From Anaerococcus provencensis (GTDB taxonomy: Bacteria > Bacillota > Clostridia > Tissierellales > Peptoniphilaceae): DNA of 64,000 bases. Below, in pieces: positions 42,539-51,775 of this stretch (positions are counted from its first letter, which is position 1; each line of letters starts with the position of its first letter). Under the pieces are notes generated by a model, which had not been told where the DNA came from, did not search any database, and saw only the letters and a list, made by a program, of their open reading frames with translations. A program made the position numbers and the translations under genes. The stretch spans positions 288,502 to 352,501 of the forward strand of contig NZ_HG003685.1 of assembly GCF_000312365.2 (NCBI RefSeq). Reading direction: 5' to 3'.

Positions 42539-43651
42539 CTATTTTTCAAAAAATTTAATTATAGAATGATAAATACAACCTATTAGAGTAGATTTATCAT
42601 TAAACTTTGATACCTCGATAGATATAGGTTGGCCAAAAGTTGATATTACATTCTCTGATACCTTCTCTAAATAAAAAGGAATATTATAAGCTAAATCACT
42701 ATTAATATATACACAGGCAGGATCGATAGTTTTAACAATGTTATTTATGCCTATACTCATATACTTTATATTTCTTTCAACAGTTTTTATGGCAAATTCA
42801 TCATTAGCAAAATATCTATCTATAAGTTCACTAGATGTTGAAATTGTATCATCTGACAAAGTATTATAATAATCAATATCTGCAGAAGTCGAACAATATC
42901 TTTCAAAACACCCATTATTACCACAATGGCAACTTTCGCCATCTGGTACGATAATCATATGACCAATCTCACCACCATAACCTCTATTGCCCTTGTGAAG
43001 CTTTCCATCTATTATAATGCCAGAGCCAACACCACTACCAACATTTATAGTAGTCAAATTATCAATTTGCGTAATATAATATTCGCAAAGGGCTGCAGCA
43101 TTAGACTCATTAATTAAATTAAAATCAATATCAGGGAAGTCCTCTTTTAATTCAGCAACCAAATCTATTTGATCGATATCATAGTTAGGAGTAAATATTA
43201 CTTTATTATCTCTTACTATCCCGTGAATAGCTATAGAAATTCCTTTTAGCTTATTTTCTCCATTAATTGTGTAATTTTCTTGCGTTTGATTAATAATTTT
43301 TCCAATTTCATCAGTAACATTTTTACTACTAATATTAATCTTCTTGATATCATAACTTTTGATCTCGAAATTCATATTGCAAATACAATATGATATATAA
43401 TCTCTAGATAAATCGATAGCCATAAAATAGGCGTACTCATGATTTAAAGTTAACTCTATAGGCCTCCTACCACCTTTAGAAGAAGCTTCACCAACACTAA
43501 CCTCAGTAATTAAATCCTCACTAATAAGACTACTAACGCTTGAGGAAATAGAAGTTTTATTTATTTTCAAATCTTTAGACAAATCAACTCTTGATTTTTT
43601 GTGATTATTTAAAAGTTCTTCTAATATAAGAACTTGATATTCATTTCTCAT
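42539..43651 (-). CDS. xylR: ROK-family transcriptional repressor (XylR-type)
   Basis: A 370-residue ROK regulator. The N-terminal winged HTH (SRVDLSKDLKINKTSISSSVSSLISEDLI) is followed by SKGGRRPIEL. The sugar-binding ROK domain has INVGSGVGSGIIIDGKL, GYGGEIGHM and the zinc knuckle CHCGNNGCFERYC. It is divergent from the xylose operon, with a palindromic operator in the 152-bp spacer. Control of xylose genes by a xylose-sensing XylR is the simplest reading. Confidence 0.85.
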   Translation of the reverse strand: MRNEYQVLILEELLNNHKKSRVDLSKDLKINKTSISSSVSSLISEDLITEVSVGEASSKGGRRPIELTLNHEYAYFMAIDLSRDYISYCICNMNFEIKSYDIKKINISSKNVTDEIGKIINQTQENYTINGENKLKGISIAIHGIVRDNKVIFTPNYDIDQIDLVAELKEDFPDIDFNLINESNAAALCEYYITQIDNLTTINVGSGVGSGIIIDGKLHKGNRGYGGEIGHMIIVPDGESCHCGNNGCFERYCSTSADIDYYNTLSDDTISTSSELIDRYFANDEFAIKTVERNIKYMSIGINNIVKTIDPACVYINSDLAYNIPFYLEKVSENVISTFGQPISIEVSKFNDKSTLIGCIYHSIIKFFEK

Positions 43652-43709
43652 AATTTCTCCATTCCTATAATTATATTAAACAAATTTTTCAAAATAAATC
43701 AAAAAACAC

Positions 43710-43764
43710 TTTACAGATACAATTATATATGATATAGTTTAGTTAGTAAATAAATTTACTAACT
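43710..43764 (+). promoter_or_regulatory. xyl operon promoter with ROK/XylR operator
   Basis: TTTACA (43710-43715), 17-bp spacer, TATAGT (43733-43738). Immediately downstream a perfect palindrome with arms AGTTAGTAAA and TTTACTAACT around TAAA (43741-43764) covers the start point. This fits xylO-type operators (AGTTnGT..AC.AACT pattern). Confidence 0.75.
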
Positions 43765-43803
43765 TATATATGTATAAATCTATTAAATTTTGGAGGTGAT
43801 TCC

Positions 43804-44970
43804 TTGAATATAGTTAATAGAATAGGAACGAATTGTGCGAAGTGGGATGAAACTATTGATAAATATGACAATCCTAATATTATTCCCTTAACGGTTGCGG
43901 ACATGGATTTTAAATCATCACCAGAGATTATTAAGTCTTTGGTAAAATTTGCGGAAATGGGAATCTATGGTTATACAAATCCTAGTCCAAGATATTTGGA
44001 TTTATCACAAAAATGGATGGAAAGCCAATATAAATATGAAGTAGACAAAGATTGTATAGTTTTTTGTCCTAGGATAATTCAAGCTTTATCATTAGTAATT
44101 CAAAATTTTACAAAAGAAAATGATGATATTATGATTATGACTCCCTTATATAGCCCAATTCAAAATGCTATCAAAGTCAATAAGAGAAATACAATAGAAA
44201 ATAAACTGATTTATGAAAACGGTTCTTATAGAATTGATTTTGGACAAATGGAAAATGCTTTGAAGTCTGGAGTTAAAATCTTTGTCATTGTATCTCCTCA
44301 TAATCCTACAGGAAAAGTTTTAAGTAAAGAAGAAATTGAAAGAATAATATTCTTATGCAAGAAATATGATGTATTAATTTTTTCTGACGAAGTTCATGCG
44401 GATTTTGTTTGGAGTGATAATTTTGTTAGTTTTGCCAGTTTCTTTAGTCAGTATGATAAGATGATTGTTGCTAATTCACCATCTAAGACCTTTAACATAC
44501 CTGGGTTGGAGATTAGCAATATAATTATTGAAAATTCTAAAATAAGAGATCGATTTAAGGTAATTCTTATTCAAAATGGAATACATAATCCAAATTATTT
44601 TTCTATACCTGCAATTGAAGCAGCATATGGTGATAGCTATAACTGGATGTTGGCAATAAAGCAAGATATTAAAGAAAATATGATTTTAATAAAAAATTTT
44701 TTTGAAGAAGGCTTACAAGGTTTTACGTGTAGTAAAATCGAAGGGACATTTTTGCTATGGATTAGCTATAAAGACTTAAATATAACTGAAGAAGAGTTAT
44801 CGGACTTATTTGTTAATCATGCAGAGGTAGCTGTATCTTTAGGAAGTGAATTTGGAGATGAAGGCTATGGATTTTTCAGAATAAATGCTGCTGCTCCTAA
44901 AGAGCTGATAGTAACTGCTCTAGATAGAATAAAAAATAATATTGATTGGGAGAGTATTTATGAAAAGTAA
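43804..44970 (+). CDS. MalY/PatB-type PLP-dependent C-S lyase or aminotransferase
   Basis: A 388-residue fold-type I PLP enzyme. PLTVADMDFKSSPEII and FSDEVHADFVW are typical of the MalY/PatB cystathionine beta-lyase group. The PLP lysine is in NSPSKTFNIPGLE near residue 225. Most likely it cleaves cystathionine or cysteine to a thiol, pyruvate and ammonia. The start is TTG with a perfect GGAGGTGAT in front. It is the first gene after the xyl operator, an unexpected place, and its stop overlaps nhaC. Confidence 0.85.
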   Translation: MNIVNRIGTNCAKWDETIDKYDNPNIIPLTVADMDFKSSPEIIKSLVKFAEMGIYGYTNPSPRYLDLSQKWMESQYKYEVDKDCIVFCPRIIQALSLVIQNFTKENDDIMIMTPLYSPIQNAIKVNKRNTIENKLIYENGSYRIDFGQMENALKSGVKIFVIVSPHNPTGKVLSKEEIERIIFLCKKYDVLIFSDEVHADFVWSDNFVSFASFFSQYDKMIVANSPSKTFNIPGLEISNIIIENSKIRDRFKVILIQNGIHNPNYFSIPAIEAAYGDSYNWMLAIKQDIKENMILIKNFFEEGLQGFTCSKIEGTFLLWISYKDLNITEEELSDLFVNHAEVAVSLGSEFGDEGYGFFRINAAAPKELIVTALDRIKNNIDWESIYEK

Positions 44971-46381
44971 AGAAAAAAGAAAGCCAAGCACATTAGAAGC
45001 GCTATTCCCTATACTGACTATGCTTATCTTACTAGGAATAGGTATTGGAAAATTTGATTTACCAGCTGAACCATTAATAGTACTAACTACTTTTATTTCT
45101 GGTATACAAGCGGCATTTCTTGGATATAGTTACGACGAAATCATGGATGAAATATCATTAAAAATAAAAAGTGTATGGGGTGCTCTTCTAATTCTAGTAA
45201 TTGTTGGTTTTATGATAGGCTCTCTAATGATAAGTGGGACTATTCCAATGATGATTTATTATGGACTAAAATTAATTAACCCTAATTACTTAGCAGTAAC
45301 AGCGTTCTTGCTAACAGCAATAATATCTGTTTTGACAGGAACATCGTGGGGATCTGCTGGAACTATTGGTGTAGCTTTCATGGGAGTTGCCATTGGTATG
45401 AATGCTAACTTAGCATTGATAGCTGGTGCGGTTGTTTCTGGGGCCTATTTCGGTGATAAGCTATCTCCACTTTCAGATACTACAAACCTATCTTCAGCAG
45501 TTTGTGGTGTGGATTTATATGAGCATATAAGAAATCAAATGTGGACTACAGGTTTTTCAGCAATAGTGGCAGTGGTTTTCTACTTTATTTTGGGAGGAGT
45601 ATCAGGAGCAAATGGAGCTGAAATCCCTCAAGCAGTTAATGAAATGTTAAGTTCATTAGATAGAATATTTAATTGGAATATTTTATTGATAGTGCCTTTA
45701 GCAATAGTTTTAATAGGATCAATAAAAAAATTACCGACTATACCAGTCATGCTAGTTGCATCTATCGTAGCACTAATTAATGGAGGAATATTTCAAGGAG
45801 CCAGCCTAAATGATTGTATAAATGCCACTATAAATGGATTTAATGTAGGAATGTTAGGTTTTGAGGAATCTTCTGTATCTGCAGATTTGGTAAGGTTGCT
45901 TACTAGAGGTGGCATGATGGCTATGATGAATACGCTTCTTATTGCTATTTGTGCAATTTCCTTTGCTGGAACCATGACTGTTACTGGTAGTTTATCAGTA
46001 CTAATCGATAAATTGATTACAAGGATAAATAGCACATTTAAGCTTGTTCTTTCTACTGAGATAATTTGTCTAATAACAACTGGAGTAACTAGTAATGGCC
46101 AGGTATCTATATTGATGCCAGGAGAAGCTTTAAAAGATGTATATGTTGAAAAAGGGTTACATCCAAAGGTTCTATCAAGAACACTTGAGGATTCTGTTAC
46201 ATGTACTGAGTGTTTGATTCCTTGGACAGCTGCAGGAGCTTACATGGCTACGACATTAGGCGTACCTACATTAACATACTTACCTTTTGCAATTCTTAAC
46301 TATTCTGGATTAATATTTGCTTTAATATGGGCTGCCACAGGAATAGGTGTAACTCATATAAAAACAAATAGTGATATTTAA
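44960..46381 (+). CDS. nhaC: NhaC-family Na+/H+ antiporter
   Basis: A 473-residue membrane protein with about eleven helices. Conserved NhaC segments include TGTSWGSAGTIGVAFMGVA near residue 137, GAYFGDKLSPLSDTTNLSSA near 170 and LTRGGMMAMMNT near 315. Some relatives exchange malate or lactate, or amino-acid substrates, with Na+ or H+. The ATG at 44960 overlaps the end of the PatB-type gene, so the two are coupled. The pairing suggests the antiporter may move a substrate or product of the lyase. Confidence 0.88.
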   Translation: MKSKEKRKPSTLEALFPILTMLILLGIGIGKFDLPAEPLIVLTTFISGIQAAFLGYSYDEIMDEISLKIKSVWGALLILVIVGFMIGSLMISGTIPMMIYYGLKLINPNYLAVTAFLLTAIISVLTGTSWGSAGTIGVAFMGVAIGMNANLALIAGAVVSGAYFGDKLSPLSDTTNLSSAVCGVDLYEHIRNQMWTTGFSAIVAVVFYFILGGVSGANGAEIPQAVNEMLSSLDRIFNWNILLIVPLAIVLIGSIKKLPTIPVMLVASIVALINGGIFQGASLNDCINATINGFNVGMLGFEESSVSADLVRLLTRGGMMAMMNTLLIAICAISFAGTMTVTGSLSVLIDKLITRINSTFKLVLSTEIICLITTGVTSNGQVSILMPGEALKDVYVEKGLHPKVLSRTLEDSVTCTECLIPWTAAGAYMATTLGVPTLTYLPFAILNYSGLIFALIWAATGIGVTHIKTNSDI

Positions 46382-46427
46382 AAGAAATAATCTGTCACTT
46401 TAAACAATAATTTGTAAGGGGGAGTTT

Positions 46428-47555
46428 ATGAGAAAATTTTAAAAAATAAGTTTTGTGAGTTTTTTAATGGCGTTGATGTTAGTATTTATTGGATGCTCAA
46501 ATGATAGAGCTTCCAATACAGAGTCTAATACAGAAAGTGCAAATTCATCTGAAATTTCAGAAGATGGAAAATATGTTGGAATTGTTATGCCAACTCAATC
46601 ATTACAAAGATGGAACCAAGATGGAAATAATCTTAAAAATTTACTAGAAGAAAAGGGTTATAAAGTAGATTTACAATTTGCTCAAAATCAACCAGATACT
46701 CAAGTGTCTATGATTGAAAATATGATAGCAAAAAAGGTGAATTACCTTGTAGTTGGCCCTATCGATGGAAATACTTTATCAGGAGTAATGGATCAAGCTC
46801 ACGAAAACAATATAAAAACTATTGCATACGATAGATTGATTATGAATACTGAAGCGCTTGATTACTATGCAACATTTGATTTGACAACTGTTGGTGAAAT
46901 TCAAGGTCAATATATAGTTGATACACTTGATTTAGAAAATGAAGAAGGACCATTTAACTTAGAGCTAGTTACTGGGCCTATGGATGATAACAATACTAAA
47001 TATTTCTTTGAAGGTGCTATGAGTAAGTTACAACCTTATATAGATAAAGGAACTTTAGTTATCAAATCAAATCAAACAGAAATGAGCCAAGTTTCTACTC
47101 CAAATTGGGATGAAGCAGAAGCTCAATCAAGGATGGAAAATATTATTACAACATTCTATCAAGATGAAAAAATAGATGCTGTCCTATGCTCTAATGACTC
47201 CGTTTCTCTAGGAACTCAATCTGCATTATCAGCAGCAGGATATGGTACAGATGAAAAACCAATGCCTGTTTTGACAGGTCAAGATGCAAATATACCAAAT
47301 GTTCAAGCGATTTTAGATGGCAAACAAACGATGACAGTATTTAAAGATACTAGAACGCTAGCCAAAGAAGTTGTAAATATGATTGAAGCAATGAACAAGG
47401 GTGAAGAAGTAAATACCAATGATAATGAAACATATGATAATGGATCAAAGGTTGTTCCAACATTTTTGATAGACCCTGTTGCTGTTGATAAAAATAATAT
47501 AGAAGAAACATTATTTGATAGTGGTTACTATAATAAAGATGAATTCAATAAGTAA
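46428..47555 (+). pseudogene. xylF: xylose/multiple-sugar binding lipoprotein gene with nonsense codon in the signal peptide
   Basis: Behind GGGGGAG, an ATG at 46428 reads MRKF, then TAA at 46440-46442. The same frame continues KISFVSFLMALMLVFIGCSND, a normal lipoprotein signal with its lipobox Cys, and on through a full ChvE/XylF-type binding domain (366 further residues: GIVMPTQSLQRWNQDG, TIAYDRLI, DYYATFDLTTVG). Changing TAA to AAA would restore a classical signal (MRKFKKI). Translation could restart at GTG 46455 but would lose the basic n-region. The gene may be damaged, read through, or carry a sequencing error. Confidence 0.75.
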
Positions 47556-47560
47556 TAAAA

Positions 47561-49114
47561 ATGACTGACTTTATATTAGAAATGAAAGACATTACCAAGG
47601 TTTTTGGATCTACAAAAGCCTTGGATAATGTAAATTTACAAGTAAGAAGAAACACTATTCACGCTATATGTGGTGAGAATGGTGCTGGAAAGTCTACTTT
47701 GATGAATATTCTAAGTGGTCTTTATCCAGCCGGAGATTATTCTGGGACGCTAATATATGATGGCAGGCAAGTAAATTATAAAGGAATAAAAGATAGTGAA
47801 AATGATGGCATATCAATTATTCATCAAGAATTATCTTTGATTCCGGATTTAAATATAATGGACAATATATTTCTTGGAAACGAAATAAATAAAAACGGAA
47901 TTATCAACTGGAAAGAACAATATAAAATAGCAGAAAAGTTTTTGACACTTGTTGGTCTTGACGATGATCCAAGAGCTGAAATATCAAGTCTAAGTGTAGC
48001 CAAGATGCAATTAGTTGAACTAGCAAAGGCAATATCAAAAGATGTAAAATTACTTATTCTTGATGAACCTACTGCTTCCCTAAATGTAAATGATAGTGAA
48101 AAACTTTTACAACTGATAGAATCCCTAAACCAGGAAGGTATCACATCTATTATTATTTCCCATAAGCTTGAAGAGATTACAGAAGTGGCCGATTATATAA
48201 CAATAATTAGAGATGGGCATACCATTGAAACACTTGATAATACTCAAAGAGATGTGGATGATAATAGAATTATTCAAGGGATGATTGGTAGAAAGATGAC
48301 CAATAGGTTTCCAGAAAAAGAAAATAATATTGGTCAGATAAGCTATGAAATCAAAAATTGGACATATAAGAATCCAATCATTGAAAATAAATTATTATTA
48401 GATGATATAAATATCAATATTCGTAAAGGTGAAGTAGTTGGTATTTCTGGACTTATGGGTTCTGGAAGAACTGAGCTGGCACTAAGTATCTACGGTTACC
48501 CTCCAGGGGATAAGGTAAGCGGAAGTATTTATAAAAATGGTAAAGAAATAAAAATCAATAGCGTTAAAGAAGCTATAGACAATGGAATCATATATTTAAC
48601 TGAAGATAGAAAAACAAAAGGATTGTACTTAGATAGGAGTATTAAAGATAATATAACAATAGCAGCTTTAGATAAAGTCAGCAAAAACACTGTTATAAAT
48701 AAGGATAAAGAAAATCTAGACACAAAAAAATACAGTGACATGGTTAAGGTAAAATCCAGTGGTATCAACCAACATACTAGATGCCTATCTGGAGGAAACC
48801 AACAGAAAGTCCTATTGGCGCGATTACTATACAGGGATTCTGATTTGTTAATTTTAGATGAACCTACAAAGGGTGTTGACGTTGGTGCTAAGTATGAGAT
48901 ATATGAATTAATAAATCAAGCTACATCCTTAGGAAAATCTGTGCTTGTGATTTCATCAGATATGCCAGAAATAATAGGTATTAGTGATAGGATTTATGTT
49001 ATAAATGATGGACGAATAGTAGGAGAACTTCCAAAGGAAGAAGCAAATCAAGAAATTATTATGAAAACAATGCTAGAAGGTTCTACTAATACAATAAAAA
49101 GCCATAAATCTTAA
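47561..49114 (+). CDS. xylG: sugar ABC transporter ATP-binding protein (XylG/GguA type)
   Basis: A 517-residue double ATPase. The first half has Walker A GENGAGKST near residue 37 and Walker B LLILDEPTASL near 165. The second half has the P-loop GLMGSGRTE near 307, LSGGNQQKVLLARLL near 407 and LLILDEPTKGVDVG. It pairs with the permease that follows and the binding protein before it. Xylose is the likely substrate from the downstream genes. It starts 5 nt after the binding-protein stop with only a weak ribosome site. Confidence 0.9.
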   Translation: MTDFILEMKDITKVFGSTKALDNVNLQVRRNTIHAICGENGAGKSTLMNILSGLYPAGDYSGTLIYDGRQVNYKGIKDSENDGISIIHQELSLIPDLNIMDNIFLGNEINKNGIINWKEQYKIAEKFLTLVGLDDDPRAEISSLSVAKMQLVELAKAISKDVKLLILDEPTASLNVNDSEKLLQLIESLNQEGITSIIISHKLEEITEVADYITIIRDGHTIETLDNTQRDVDDNRIIQGMIGRKMTNRFPEKENNIGQISYEIKNWTYKNPIIENKLLLDDININIRKGEVVGISGLMGSGRTELALSIYGYPPGDKVSGSIYKNGKEIKINSVKEAIDNGIIYLTEDRKTKGLYLDRSIKDNITIAALDKVSKNTVINKDKENLDTKKYSDMVKVKSSGINQHTRCLSGGNQQKVLLARLLYRDSDLLILDEPTKGVDVGAKYEIYELINQATSLGKSVLVISSDMPEIIGISDRIYVINDGRIVGELPKEEANQEIIMKTMLEGSTNTIKSHKS

Positions 49115-49148
49115 CGAAAGTAAGAAAGGTTTAAACAGAGAATGGTTT

Positions 49149-50285
49149 ATGATGACTGAGAAATTTGAGATTAAGAAATTAAGAAAATTCATGATGTTTA
49201 TAATGCTGGTGGTGATAACAATATTATTCCAGATTTTAACCAAAGGAGTTCTATTGACTCCTTCCAATATAACTAAACTAATATTACAAAATAGTTATAT
49301 TATAATTCTAGCTATTGGTATGCTGCCGGTTATTTTAACAGGAAATGTCGACTTATCTGTAGGTTCGTCTTTAGCATTAGTTAGTGCTATAGCTGGAAAG
49401 ATGATTATTGAGAAAAATTTAAACATACCAGTTACTATTATTGCTTGTTTACTTATAGGGTTAGTTCTTGGAGCTTGGCACGGATTTTGGGTTTCTAGAA
49501 TTAAAGTTCCAGCTTTTATTGCTACACTATCTGGACTTTTAATTCTAAGAGGTTTAACAATTTCTATCCTAGATGGAAATACCTTAGCACCTTTTCCAAC
49601 TGCCTATACTAATATAGCTTCAGGGTTTTTACCACAAACTAGTAAATTTGTAGGAATATCAATTTCTGGATGGGTAATTTTGTTTATTGCGGCAATTACT
49701 ATTTTCACTAAATTTAAAAGCGCAAAAAAATCAGATAAAAAGGCAAATATATTGTATCCTATTTTATCTATGATAGTAGCCTTTGTAGTAGTCTTTGTAT
49801 TAGAAAAATATCAAGGCATTCCAATTATATTAATAATTATAGGATTATTAGTATTCATTTATTCCTTTATATTAAGAAATACTACCCTAGGTAGGAGCAT
49901 ATATGCAACAGGGAGTAATGAAGAAGCAACTAAGCTTTCTGGTATTAATACAAAGAAAATACTTTTCCTAACATATGTAAATATGGGATTATTAGCTGCA
50001 GTTTCAGGTATAACTTTTTCAGGTAGGCTTGGAGCATCTACTCCTACAGCTGGTCAAGGTATAGAACTTGATGCTATAGCAGCTTGCTATATAGGTGGAG
50101 CTTCCGCTAGTGGTGGTATTGGAACAATATCAGGAGCTATCATAGGCGCATTAATTATGGGAATACTAAATAATGGTATGTCTATAATGGGAGTTGGTAC
50201 AGATTGGCAGCAAGCAATCAAAGGTTTTGTACTATTATTTGCAGTAGCATTTGATATGCTCAGTAGAAGAAAAGCTAATAGATAA
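49149..50285 (+). CDS. xylH: sugar ABC transporter permease (XylH/GguB type)
   Basis: A 378-residue permease with about ten membrane helices, longer than MglC as XylH/GguB are. LTGNVDLSVGSSLAL near residue 70, the EAA-like ATGSNEEATKLSGINT near 250 and GGASASGGIGTISGA near 315 are family motifs. Two ATGs stand in tandem (49149 and 49152) and either may serve. It follows xylG by 34 nt and precedes xylA. Confidence 0.9.
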   Translation: MMTEKFEIKKLRKFMMFIMLVVITILFQILTKGVLLTPSNITKLILQNSYIIILAIGMLPVILTGNVDLSVGSSLALVSAIAGKMIIEKNLNIPVTIIACLLIGLVLGAWHGFWVSRIKVPAFIATLSGLLILRGLTISILDGNTLAPFPTAYTNIASGFLPQTSKFVGISISGWVILFIAAITIFTKFKSAKKSDKKANILYPILSMIVAFVVVFVLEKYQGIPIILIIIGLLVFIYSFILRNTTLGRSIYATGSNEEATKLSGINTKKILFLTYVNMGLLAAVSGITFSGRLGASTPTAGQGIELDAIAACYIGGASASGGIGTISGAIIGALIMGILNNGMSIMGVGTDWQQAIKGFVLLFAVAFDMLSRRKANR

Positions 50286-50303
50286 ATAATTTAAGGAGAA
50301 AAA

Positions 50304-51611
50304 ATGAAATATTTTGAAGGAATAGAAAAAGTTAAATTTGAAGGGGTTGATTCTAAGAATCCTCTTGCTTATCACTACTTTGATGCTGACAAAGTAGTGC
50401 TTGGAAAACCTATGAAAGAGCATTTTAAATTTGCACTTGCTTATTGGCATACTATGGGTCAAGAAGGAGCTGATCCTTTTGGAGTTGGTACTGCTAAGAG
50501 AAATTGGCATGGTGCTTCTCCAATGGAGACTGCAAAAAATAGAGTTGAAGCATTTTTTGAATTGCTAGAACTTCTTGGAGTTGAATACTTCTGCTTCCAT
50601 GATGTTGATATTGCTCCAGAAGGAGATTCTTTAGAAGAGTTTTATGCAAATCTTGATGAGATTACTGATCTAATCAAGGAAAAAATGGATGAAACTGGCA
50701 TCAAGTTACTTTGGAATACTGCTAATATGTTTAGTCACCCTAGATACTTAAATGGTGCAGCTACTACTAACAATGTAGATGTTTATGCATATGCAGCTGC
50801 TCAAGTTAAAAAAGGTCTAGATATTTCTAAAAAACTTGGTGGTGAAAACTATGTTTTCTGGGGTGGAAGAGAAGGCTATGAAGAGCTCTTTAACACAGAT
50901 TATGAATTGGAACAAGAAAATCTTGCGAAATTTTTCCATATGGCTTGCGACTATGCAGATAAGATTGACCACAAGGTTCAATTCTTAATAGAGCCTAAGC
51001 CAAGAGAACCAATGAGACACCAATATGACTATGATGCTGCAACTGCACTATTCTTTATCAACAAATATGGCTTAAAAGATAGATTTAAGTTAAACCTTGA
51101 GGGCAACCATGCTACTTTGGCAGGTCATACTTTTGAACATGAATTGCGTGTGGCAAGAACAGAAGGAGCTCTAGGTTCTATTGATGCTAACCATGGTGAA
51201 GAACAATTGGGTTGGGATACTGATGAATTCCCATATGATTTGTATCACACAACACTAGCTATGTATGAGATCTTAGAAAACGGAGGACTTCATAAGGGTG
51301 GAATTAACTTTGATGCTAAAGTAAGAAGAACTTCAGTTGACCAAGAAGACCTTTTGATTGCTCATATTGCTGGTATGGATACATTTGCTAGGGGTCTACT
51401 AGCTGCAGCAAAGATGAAAGAGGATGGATTTATTGAGAATATTTTAAATGAAAAATATGAAAGTTTTGAGTCTGATTTAGGTAAATCTATTATAGACGGA
51501 ACAACAGACTTTGAAAAACTTACAGAATATGCATTGAAGAATGATAAGATTGTCAATAAGTCATATCATGTAGAATATCTAAAACAAAGAATTAATGATT
51601 ATTTAGTATAA
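50304..51611 (+). CDS. xylA: xylose isomerase
   Basis: A 435-residue class II xylose isomerase. FCFHDVDIAPEG near residue 98 has the catalytic His and Asp, FWGGREGYE near 183 and LIEPKPREPMRHQ near 228 the metal Glu and Lys. LEGNHATLAGHTFEHELR and SIDANHGEEQLGWDTDEF are fully conserved. It converts xylose to xylulose in the cytosol. It starts behind AAGGAG, and xylB follows after the small insertion element. Confidence 0.97.
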   Translation: MKYFEGIEKVKFEGVDSKNPLAYHYFDADKVVLGKPMKEHFKFALAYWHTMGQEGADPFGVGTAKRNWHGASPMETAKNRVEAFFELLELLGVEYFCFHDVDIAPEGDSLEEFYANLDEITDLIKEKMDETGIKLLWNTANMFSHPRYLNGAATTNNVDVYAYAAAQVKKGLDISKKLGGENYVFWGGREGYEELFNTDYELEQENLAKFFHMACDYADKIDHKVQFLIEPKPREPMRHQYDYDAATALFFINKYGLKDRFKLNLEGNHATLAGHTFEHELRVARTEGALGSIDANHGEEQLGWDTDEFPYDLYHTTLAMYEILENGGLHKGGINFDAKVRRTSVDQEDLLIAHIAGMDTFARGLLAAAKMKEDGFIENILNEKYESFESDLGKSIIDGTTDFEKLTEYALKNDKIVNKSYHVEYLKQRINDYLV

Positions 51612-51622
51612 GTTAAATTAAA

Positions 51623-51754
51623 GGGATGTTGCATAGTGAATATTGTTTTTAGTATAAGAGCTTTCTAACCTTATATCTATGTATTGATAGATTAATAGGT
51701 TTTTAAAGATTAAGCTTATATTAACTATAAAGGATTCATATTTTGCAACAGCCC
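51623..51754. mobile_element. 132-bp MITE-like element between xylA and xylB
   Basis: The left end reads GGGATGTTGCA and the right end, reverse complemented, GGGCTGTTGCAAAA. These are the same termini as the 174-bp element at 9793. The interior is AT-rich and shows no coding sequence. The element lies inside the operon and its right end supplies sequence up to the ribosome site of xylB. An IS-derived origin is inferred from the shared ends. Confidence 0.55.
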
Positions 51755-51775
51755 TTTTTTCTAGAAAGGATTCTT

